Assembly: GCF_018143015.1 (NCBI RefSeq)
Contig: NC_054746.1
Span: 34,070,830-34,134,829 of the forward strand
Length of the DNA: 64,000 nucleotides
Reading direction: 5' to 3'
From: Lytechinus variegatus
Taxonomy: Eukaryota; Echinodermata; Echinoidea; Temnopleuroida; Toxopneustidae
The position numbers and the translations under genes were made by a program. The notes beneath the pieces were generated by a model. It did no database searches and was not told the DNA's origin. It saw only the letters and a list, made by a program, of their open reading frames with translations. This document shows positions 45,419 to 55,600 of the stretch, one piece after another. Each line of letters opens with the position of its first letter. Within the stretch, counting starts at the first letter, position 1.

Positions 45419-46916
45419 GTTGAACTTAAATTCTTTCTTTTCCTCAAATTGTAAATGCTTTAAATGATTGAAAATCCACTATTTTACGTGCAAATTGGCA
45501 ATGTTTGACAAAATACCTTATATTCAGCTTTCTTATATTTGTATTTAATTATTCATTATTATTAAACACACCCTTTCGTCCAAACCGGGGGGGGGGGGGC
45601 TTTGGACGAAAGGGCGCGTTCCAGTGAACGCGACGCGACGTGGCGCTCCCAACGCACCCTTTCGGCCAAACCGGGGGGGCTTTGGACGAATCTTCGCGTT
45701 CGCGTTGACGCACCCTAACGCGACAGCACCCACCCTTTCGACATAAGCCTCCAGCCACTGCCAAGAACCAATTTATGAATGAAAATATAGTAAGCATGCG
45801 CAGTGCAAGCCTTTTATTTCCCCACACAGAATTCCACCAAAACAAGTGTGCAATTCTCTATCACCTCGTACCAAAATCGACCTAGAATTTCACTTTCGCA
45901 TATTTTATATGAATTATGAAAGGTATTCTCGGAGGATCTATTTTCTCACCGATACCGCACAGGTAAGAGATTTTCGATTACTTTTTGCTTTTCCGTCAAA
46001 ACCTTACAAATTAGCGTCTATATGTCATCGTGTTCGTTGGAATTTGTAGAGTCTATCGCAACGTGCACAAAGTCAATTGGCTTCCTGGTTTCGGAGCGTC
46101 GCGTGAATATGCATGAAATTGCAGAGTTTCGATAATTTTTGATCGATACCGGAGCGATCCGATTACGAACCAAGACCATTTACCGCGTACACATCATGAC
46201 CGGATATCGTTATCGCTATCGATACTTCCGCACGCAGTCCGAAGGAATTATTTTTCGGACCACGTGATCATGACGTGATCTGCGCGATTGACCAATCAGC
46301 GGTCTTCGAATCGCTGTGCGGAGCCAATCTATCCGTTGTACACAGTCTATGGACAATTTGCCGTTGTGGTGTACAGTGTAGCTAAGTTATAGACCTGCGT
46401 AGCCTTTATCATTTTTTAAACTTTAGGACCCATGTTTCACCTCCATTTTATCTCATTTCAATACCAACATCTATCAACAACAAATTATAGGCCTAATTTC
46501 AAAGCAATATTTGTCGGCAAGTTTTCAATTTCAGTGAATTAACGTGTGCAGTAACGGTCTATTTCACAATTAAAACTTTGACAGTCTTGACATTAGCATT
46601 AACAAATCATTCATTCATGAATTCAATGTAGGCCTATTCAGAGATGGTTTTTGTAAAACATTGACAATAAACATCAGGCAATATGAGCGAATTACTATTC
46701 ACTGCTCGCCGAGCTAAACTCTGCCAATACAAAGCATAAAAACCATAAGCACTCCCTATCGTCAAAGCCACATCCCGGCCCGTAGAGCAGCGGCCAGCGC
46801 CAACGGGGCAGTGACGGTGGCAGTGCAGTGGTCGTGCATGTCGTGGCGGTACAACGACATCTAACATTTTGAGACAATTTGAGAAATAAATCAAAGAAAA
46901 TTGTTATAGAACTTAC

Positions 46917-47010
46917 TGTTTAGCCTTCTACAAATGACTTTGAAGTCGCTGTCCGAATCTGACCCGTGTTCCTTTAGTTTTTGATGAATTATCGACGGAC
47001 TTATCAACAG
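46917..47010 (-). CDS. Candidate exon of an unrecognised minus-strand gene
   Basis: The minus-strand frame reads SPSIIHQKLKEH, GSDSDSDFKVICRRLN and ends AAACA/GTAAGTTCT, a near-consensus donor. The upstream limit is unclear: the frame stays open into G-run repeats beyond 47150, so the true exon start or initiator is not fixed. Acidic-serine composition and a phase matching the exon at 42395 support a real gene fragment. Family not recognised. Confidence 0.35.
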
Positions 47011-48850
47011 CAAAACGGTAGTAGGCCTACCGGTAGATCGAGTTTTCTTTTTCAAATATTGCACTTGGCGGTTAGACGTTCGCGCGTGCGTGCGAGAACA
47101 ATACGTATTTATAATAGAGCTACCTGGCAAGCAGCCAAGCGGCCCTGCTCGCCAACACATATGGGGGGGGGGGGATAAATTATGACCAAATCTGGGGGAG
47201 GGGACTTCTTCGCCAAGATAAATACACATCCCGATATGGGGGGGGGGGTGAATCAAACCCAAATCAGGGGTGTCTTCTTTTTCCTCTCGATTGGTTCGTG
47301 GTTGGAAACCATGATGGCGTGAGATCAATTTTTGCCACTGTTTCCCTTGGATCTTGGAATCTATGAAAAAAGTTTTCGATCCCTTCATTTTTTTCCTTTT
47401 CTTTTCTCTTCTTTTCTTTTTTTATTTTCGTTTTTTTTTTCTTTTCTCCTCTGCCTTTTTCTTTTCTTGTTTTTTCCCTTTATATGTATATTTTTTACTC
47501 ATTCCTCTTCCCTTTCAATTTGCTTTTGTTTTGATTGAAATAGAGATTTCATTCAGTATATTTCTTTTCTGTTACATTGTACTATACCCTGTATGGCGGC
47601 AGGGAATTTTGATAGGGGTGGGGGAGCAAGACAATATGGATAAATCATTTCAATCAAGTAATGACCGTCCTATAGAATAGCTCTCCTCTTTATGAACGCC
47701 GTCCGTGAGAAAGAATAATTAGGGCCTAAAAATAGAATTAGAATTTTGAAAATATCATTTGTAAAAAAAAGAGAGGAATAATTCATGATTGGAAGCAGCT
47801 ATAAGGTACAAATGGGTTCGGAGGGGGCTTTGGACGTTGCAGACTGACCATATCAGGGTTTGCGGATGGGAATTTGATATAGGTTGGGGGACCAAGACAA
47901 CCAACAGTGAATTCATTTTGAGCAAAATATGGGCCGCGGGCATTGCAAGAAACTTTCAATCGAACGAAAATCAATTTCACACTCCAAAATTAATTGAAAG
48001 TCATACTTTTCATTGCAAACTTGCAACTGATTTATTGTTTCTTCCATCAAAAAAATCCAAATTGATATGTTTTAGATAAAATTAATGTATATAACCTATA
48101 AATTTGTATCTTGGGATTAATTGCAAATATCTAAGTTTGGAACACTCCAGATATAGTTCTCTTCATAAAAAGCGGCCATAAATAAGCAAAATGATTATAA
48201 ATTAAATAGAATAAAACTTTGAAAATAAAAATATGAAGAACGTAGTTTAGAATAAAAACGAACAGTATACCGTACGATAGAGGAGCTACATTCATGCCGT
48301 TCATTAATTTTGACTACCAAGAAACAAAAAGCGAAAGGAAACAAAGGGAAAAAGAGAGGATGGTGATCAATGTACAATTTTCTATTTAGCACGATACGCA
48401 TCTTCTTCATGCTCCCTATAAAACGTGCATGTTTGAATTTCAAGATTTTAATGGTAAATGATTACAGGGACCTTTCGGGAGCGGCTGTGAAATGATTTGT
48501 CCGTTGGTATTAAGGTACAATTAAAACCCTTTTTTCTCAAATAAGATTTCATTGACCGATTGATTTTGATTTTGCACCCATTGCATCAGATTTAAATTTA
48601 GAAGGTAATATGTACAATCGTAAAATATACAAATTTATAGTATTGTATTATAACCACTGGATCAATTATATTTAAACACATATAGACCTTTTACTTAATA
48701 AGGACAAAGACAATTTAAAAGAATGCAAGAGACCATGTGTACCATCATGAGCGATTACACTTGATTAGGGGAAGCTGCTCGCATAAAAGTCACGACTCAA
48801 AAATTTTATTAACTCTAAATACTTTTAAATCTTTGATATATTTTCTTTAA
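47010..48850. other. No supported gene
   Basis: It contains G runs at 47162-47174 and 47238-47248, a T/C-rich tract at 47385-47520, and otherwise plain AT-rich sequence. Short frames here follow from composition. Confidence 0.45.
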
Positions 48851-48879
48851 ATCTTCGAAATTATGTTATTGGGTAATGC

Positions 48880-50577
48880 AATTGGGCATACCATTCTCCA
48901 TTAACACAAATGACATTCATTAGGCACACACCACTAAGCCACTATGGCATTACAATTATCCAACAACTATCCAATGATTATACCACTAGGCACATACTAC
49001 TAAGACACAATATTGGGCATATGGTATACCATTGATACCAATCATATGCCTAATAATAATAATAATAATAAAGGTATATTTACCCAGGGTAGCCACTTCA
49101 GTTCCGAAAACTGTTCTCCCAGCGGGCCCTGCTATTATTACCCGGCTAAGCTAGGCTACCTTCTCGGTGCACACAGCTTTTTTGAGGAATTACTTCCTGC
49201 CGGTACCCATTTACCTCACCTGGGTCATTAGGCATATGCCACTGAGACTATTGGATATCACTGAGACACCATTGAGTATATGGTATACCATTCACCATAC
49301 CAGTCATACCACTATAGCGGCACATACTACTGAGACACTATTGAATATCACTGAGACAACATTGTATACCACTGAGACACCATTGGGTGTATGGTATACC
49401 ATTCATCATACCATTATAGAGGCACATACTACTGAGACACCATTGAATACCACTGAGACACCATTGTATACCACTGAGACACCATTGGGTGTATGGTATA
49501 CCATTCATCATACCATTATAGAGGCACATACTACTGAGACACCATTGACCACCACTGAGACACCATTGTATACCACTGAGACACAATTGTATACCACTGA
49601 GACACCATTGGGTGTATGGTATACCATTCATCATACCATTATAGAGGCACATACTACTGAGACACCATTGAATACCACTGAGACACCATTGTACACCAAT
49701 GAGACACCATTGGGTGTATGGTATACCAGTCAAACCATTAGAGGCACATAGTACTAAGACACTATTGAATACCACTGAGACACCATTGGGTGTATGGTAT
49801 ACCATTCATCATACCATTATAGAGGCACATACTACTGAGACACCATTGAATACCACTGAGACACCATTGTACACCACTGAGACACCATTGGGTGTATGGT
49901 ATACCAGTCAAACCATTAGAGGCACATACTATCGAGACACCACTGACCACCACTGAGACACCATTGTATACCACTGAGACACCATTGGGTGTATGGTATA
50001 CCATTCATCATACCATTATAGAGGCACATACTACTGAGACACCATTGAATACCACTGAGACACCATTGTACACCACTGAGACACTATTGGGTGTATGGTA
50101 TACCAGTCAAACCATTAGAGGCACATACTACTGAGACACTATTGAATACCACTGAGACACCATTGGGTGTATGGTATACCAATCATACTATTACAGGCAC
50201 ATACTACTGATACACCATTGAATACCACTGAGACACCATTGTATACCACTGAGACACCATTGGGTGTATGGTATACTATTCATCATACCAATCATACCAT
50301 TACAAGCACATACCACTGAGACACCACTGAATACCACTGAGACACCGTTGGGTGTATGGTATACCATTCATCATACTAATCATACCATTAGACACATACC
50401 ACTGAGACACCATTGGGTATATCGTATACCATTTACCATTGAATAAACTACCAATTACCATTAAGAACTTACCATTGAAACACCACTTAAATACCATTCG
50501 CGTACCATTTACCATTCAGACCACCATTCAACTACCATTCGGCACCATTCAAATACCATTGGCGATTTTTATAAGGG
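48880..50577. repeat. ACCATT minisatellite with ~100-bp composite units
   Basis: Twelve copies of TTGGGTGTATGGTATACC (some with one change) occur at intervals of about 65-123 bases, mostly 97-105, between 49381 and 50411. Each composite unit contains two to four 21-base subunits, GAGACACCATTGTATACCAC plus T. Length changes by about 21 bases fit gain or loss of one subunit. The right end is TTTTTATAAGGG, the inverse of the left end of the array at 37701. Frames up to 194 codons open on both strands are repeat by-products. Confidence 0.85.
49051..49227 (-). mobile_element. 3' part of a SINE inside the minisatellite
   Basis: A TAATAATAATAA tail, then sequence with GTGCACACAGC, GAGGAATTACTTCCTGCCGG and TTACCTCACCTGGGTC. 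This is the body of the 25.4-kb SINE family without its tRNA head. Array sequence resumes on both sides. Confidence 0.7.
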
Positions 50578-51652
50578 CATACTTAGACCATGAAGACTGG
50601 GGCATTCAATTGCTGAAAAATTGAATTATGAATAATTTATTTCATGACTTAAAAAATCACATGTGGACGTTGAGATAGGTACCCCCGGGATATCCAATTT
50701 AAATAGTCTACGAAAGTAAACCATAACGGTTTTATTTGTAAAATTATAATAATTATACAATGTTTTACGATTCCATACATCATCAAAATATAGTTTATCA
50801 TTTTTTTTATAAATCTTTGATACTGATCTTATGATTTGACAAATTCTATGCATAAATTAGAGATTAGAATTTATCCAAATGTCAATAGGGTCTGAAAACG
50901 ACAAATACAAGTCAAGATATGGATGGCCTGACGTACAATTTCCGACATTTCTACAATATTGATTCCATTTTTAAACAAGAATTCATTTTTAAAATGAGAG
51001 AAATATTGTGAAAATACAGGAAAAACTTGCCGCTATTTTACGTCTCCATCTTGTTCGAATCAATAACCCCCCCCCCCCTCTTTGATAAATCTTGGTCAGA
51101 AAAATCACCAGACCTTCAAAAAAGGGATTTATCAATTTCACAATTTTCTGTAGACAGGAATAACCGTCGTTTCTGGGGATTTCCTTAACAATGTCTGACA
51201 TTTCACTATAATTTCCATTCAACAACGGTAGTATGTTAGTGTGAGCTCGCATGTGTTATCACTTCCTCTAATTCGCCGACTAACTGTCTGGACTTCAATA
51301 TTCTTTTTAAATCGAATTTACAGTGTAAGGATCTAGAAACTAAATACTGTCTTGAATATATAACAAATAACTAAACATGTGAAAAAATAGATCAAAAGGT
51401 ATGAAAATGGTACTTTACCAATGTTGACCGGTACTTGTCTTGGTCTCGAGAATCACCCCAAAATGGCAGCCAAAATATGAGATATTTACCAACGAACAGT
51501 GAGGGCGTCAACAATTTACGAATGTGATATCGATATTGCTTTCGATAGTATACGATCTGCTCCATATGTCCATATGCGAGCAAAACCGCTACGATCACAA
51601 GTAGCAGACGACATTCGATATATTGAGACATTAAAAAGTTAATAACTATAAT

Positions 51653-51671
51653 GACGTCATTCAAGATGGCA
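51653..51671 (+). promoter_or_regulatory. Candidate CCDC61 promoter: CRE and YY1-like site
   Basis: A perfect TGACGTCA (51653-51660) followed by CAAGATGGCAAC (51663-51674, YY1-like) lies about 1 kb before the CCDC61 start codon. It is followed by GCTCAG/GTGACA, a possible 5' UTR donor. CRE and YY1 sites close together are common at housekeeping and cilia gene starts. Not proven. Confidence 0.35.
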
Positions 51672-51906
51672 ACTTGCAAGAAAAACCCTCAGCTCAGGTG
51701 ACAATGTCTTAGATGAAAGATTTCTCAATCATCCAGAGGATTTTTTTCAATAACTATGGTCCAAGGTATGCAATTACTTCAGTTATTTATATTTCCCTGA
51801 TAATGGAAACCATGAAACTGTAAATTTCGCTTAAAAATAGTTTAAATCGCGACCTATAAAACGTTAGTTCACTTATTACGTTGACTGTACGTACAGGCCT
51901 CCAAGC

Positions 51907-51976
51907 TCTTCAGCCTATGTATTGGTGATTGGAGCCAACATAGTTTAGTGGAACAACCAAAATACAGAGACTGAAG
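51907..51976. repeat. Hairpin repeat, copy 2
   Basis: CTTCAGCCTATGTATTGGT pairs with ACCAAAATACAGAGACTGAAG. It has the same design as 37598-37668, including a shared GGAGCCAACATAGTT-like loop and a TTTTGGTCTAA flank. Confidence 0.65.
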
Positions 51977-52682
51977 CTTTTGGTCTAAATTTTCTGCAGT
52001 TTTGTATTGTTAAGTTAATACCTTAATGAACTAGCTGGCGAAGAAGATCTTTGATATGTTGATATCCTGTATAGGTAGCCTCAGCATGATCAATACACTA
52101 TGCATGACTTTGAAAATGAGAATTTAAACAAATTTGTCATGAAGCAGAGACATTGTGCTATCAAGCATTTTCCTTGTCTTTCATTCACATGGGGCATAGT
52201 TCTTGATATGATATTTTGACAATAAAATCCATAAGGCAGAGCCTTGACAGTTAACAACAAAAGTTTAGGAAGATCTGGGATTGACAGCCTTCCTGTATTA
52301 CAGATTCTGAATCCAAAGTGGTTCACTGGTAGGAAAATTCTCCTTGGTTCTTGTAAAATTGGATAGCAAATTGGTATACTAAATTGCACTCATGGAATGT
52401 TAAACAGTAATACATTTACATCAGTGAAAGAAAATGTATAACAAGCAAAGCAAAAAAATAATAATAAAAATTTCAATAGGGTAAATAGTATATCTTGATG
52501 CAGAGAATTTAGCAAATTGTTGACGTTATTTTGCCTTTCCTCCAGCAATGTGGCATGAATCAATTGCTAACTTCAGCTCATCATTTCGTATTTCTTTTCT
52601 TCATATATTCATATATGATCAAAAATTATAAATTATTTGTTTGCCTCTTCTAGATTTTCATTGTACGATGATCAACTAAGGC

Positions 52683-55600
52683 ATGATGCAGGAAGAAAGG
52701 GGCGTAGTGAGCTCTCGGTTCACATTCCGTGGAGTTGACTACATAGTCAGCATATGGGTGAATGATGATAATCTACTCACTGTAGAGGTAGAGGATAGAT
52801 TGACTGCAGACCAATGGAGAGGATCATTTGAACCAGCTTGTAAGTTTGCTTGATTGTTTGAGGAGTTATTACTACCTTCATGGGCGTTCAATGAGAACAC
52901 TAACAGTGGCAGTAATTTTAGTTTTGTGCTCTTTATCATTCGCAATAACTCTGCATTAATCAGAGAAAGTCATTGGGAAATCTACTTCTGACTTCCCCTG
53001 TCAGGAAAAAAAAGGTTAAATTTTATAATTGTAACATTTTTCTTTTAATGAGATGAAATACACAAAAGGTTTTAAAGTTGGGAATTGATAGGCTGTAAGG
53101 TTTCTTATCAAAAGAAATAGTGATATTTTTCCTCATTTAAACATTGTTTCACATGCCACTGAAGTCATGTTGACTCATGTGTCATCTTTATGTGATGGTT
53201 ATATTTTATTATTTTTTTTAACACAGATATTGAAGACTTAACACACAAAACTGGGAACTACAAGCAGTTTTCCATCTTCTTGAGTATGTTAGAATCAGCA
53301 TTGTTACAGGTTGGTATTGAAGGGTGTTCTTTTTTTCAAAGTTTCTCAAGAAATGGAATTATGAGTGATTGTGGGAATGTGTGAAAACTAATAATGATTA
53401 AATTCCGCTTTCCAATATATAGCACTTGATTCATCAGGAATGGGTCTCTCAGGACTTTAAAGATACCCATTAAGATGACTTTCCAAAGGATGCTAACCCA
53501 CGGAGGGGTCACAACCCTGTTTTTACAAGTTGAGAGTCAGATCAGAACCATACATGTTCTTCAAAAATATATACCAACGTTACTCCTTAATAACCCTCTT
53601 ACTAATGAGTGCATGAATGTTTCCTTATGATGATAAATAATTGAATGACTAGTATTGGAGTGGTCTTATTGGAAAGAATACTTCTTTTTACTATTTGGGA
53701 AGGTGTTTTTCATTTCTCTTTGCTGCTCTGTGGATTGCCCCTGTTTATAGACACATTACCTTGTATATTTATTATTTCTGCAGAACTCTGAATCTGTGAG
53801 CCTTGATCTTTTGACCTATGCTGATCTTGAGTCGCTTCGTAACCGCAAAGCTGGTCTTGGTACCCGGACTATCCCAGGGGCTCAGAGGTCTGCACTCAAC
53901 ACTAAACGTTATCTGATTGTCACCTACACTGTGGAATTTGACAGGTAAGAATGGAAATTACCAAATGAGTTACAGATGGGTAATACATGTAGATGATAAA
54001 TTTGTCATCCTTTGCAATTCCCTATGAAAAGTTATTATCATCAGACTTTTTATACCCATGTGTGGAGGAATAGCTTTGGATCTTGAGGATTCTGATCCAA
54101 CTATTTATTGAGGAAAATTATCAATCTTAACCCCAATTGATATGAAGGCATTGCGTAAAACTGGCGAACTAAATGTTATTCTTGATTATTAAAAAAAATC
54201 ATGTGTAACTGAAGTCAGTATGCATATATTTTAAATCACATTTTTACTATTGACTTATTTTGTAGGGCAAGGTATACATTTCCTGCAACTCAAATGTTTT
54301 TTTTTTCAATTAATATATCAGATTTCCTGAAAGTTTATATCATATCATGAATACAAATAATAGCATATTGAGACCTCCAACCAAATTCAGTTATGAAATA
54401 ATGACATACAGTACACAGTTCCACTCATATTTGTTTTTTTGTTAAGTTTGTTGAAACCAATTGCTACATACAATTCATGTTTTGATTTTTTTTTTGATCA
54501 ACTGTATGTGGAACTCCAATACTATGTAATTTGAAATATTTACTTGTTTCTTTCAGGATCCATTATCCTCTACCTCTGCCCTACCAAGGTAAACCTGATC
54601 CTGTGGCTCTACAAGATACTGTCAGGGAATTACGCAAAGAAATCAAACTTCTCAAATCACAGGTATGTCACAACTAGGGAATTTACCTCTTATTCTTTGG
54701 TCTGTTCTTTTATCATGGCAGACCAGTGGTTTGATTAGCACAAGTTAACAAATATATATATAAAACACTTCATACAAATACTTCAAAACACTACATAACC
54801 ACACAGCTTTGCTTGGTCATGCCCTCAAACATTCTAGAAATTTTCTTCTACATGTTACACATTAACTTGCACCTGAGTGGAGCATTGCAAATGTAGATAC
54901 TACATCTAGTAAATGCCCCATCTGGCAACAATGACCTTGGCCTCTTATTATTTGTTTGCTGATTATTAGAATTGAATGCAACTGCAAACAGCTCAAGGTA
55001 AATAATTATTAGACAATATTGTATGTGATTAGGAAAGTGGTTTATTTCCCAAACTGTGTGTGATATGATCAAATCATCCTGCTATACAGTAAATGAGTTG
55101 AATTGAAATTAAGCCAAGACAATGTTATTTGTAAAGAGTCATTGTATTGATATCATGACTGAATGTCCAATGCAGAGATATATGAATACCTTATGAAACT
55201 ATAAACCTAAAACTAACAACAATGGATAAAAATGAAATTGTGCTGCAAATTATTGCATGATTAGTCAATTCTGGAAATAATGTAAATTTCTGTCTACATT
55301 CTATTCAATTCTCAGCTTACTTCAGATCGCAAATCTTCAGAACTTGTTAAGCTGACCAAAGAGTAAGTAACATTTTATAAATTCATTTTTGATTTCAGAG
55401 TGATCGATCCATTTACACCCAATATTTGTGATAAGTCTGTATATCTCAAGCTGTTTTGAAATTGTATAGCAAGAGGAAATAAAATCTTAGTTGTCAATTG
55501 CAATGTAAATCTGTTCACATATTCACTGATTTCATTTTTAAAATTGTATCAAGGATTTCCCCCAGACATTGACATTTTCTTAATTTTCCTAATTATGCTA

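Larger units (their letters stand above)
44522..45749. mobile_element. Mutator-like TIR element with 9-bp target duplication
   Basis: TCCAGCCAC at 44513-44521 is repeated at 45750-45758. The element begins GGCTTATTTCGAAAGGGTGG and ends with the inverse. TIRs are about 185 bases, GC-rich, with CGTCCAAAGCCCCCC and CGCGTCGCGTTCACTGG blocks. Long TIRs and a 9-bp duplication are typical of Mutator/MULE elements. The interior has no transposase; it holds a possible exon (44954-45059) and a TAA microsatellite. Confidence 0.85.
44437..46357. mobile_element. TIR element copy 2, split by a Mutator-like insertion
   Basis: 44437-44521 matches the start of copy 1 and 45750-46357 matches the rest, including GCATGCGCAGTGC and CCGCACAG/GTAAGAG (donor at 45963). 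The insertion at 44522-45749 separates the CRE from the donor. Copies differ by scattered substitutions. Confidence 0.75.

Noticed and set aside
45549-45845. Arginine-rich frames in GC-rich DNA
   Set aside because: They read the Mutator-like terminal inverted repeat; the mirrored copy at 44468-44704 gives the same peptide by symmetry.
46634-46894. 86-codon minus-strand frame with HCHRHCPVGAGRC
   Set aside because: Partly GC-rich and ATG-initiated, but no known family, no splice context and no conserved copy.
49167-50134. Repeat-protein-like frames (TTETPLGVWYTIHH units) on both strands
   Set aside because: Unit lengths vary by amounts that break the frame, and both strands are open; the minisatellite explains them.
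49381-50411. CRISPR-like regular repeats
   Set aside because: The genome is clearly animal, spacers are themselves repeats and unit length varies by a subunit; it is a minisatellite.
51392-51679. 95-codon hydrophobic minus-strand frame
   Set aside because: It begins at a TTG, not an ATG, overlaps the probable CCDC61 promoter and has no family resemblance.
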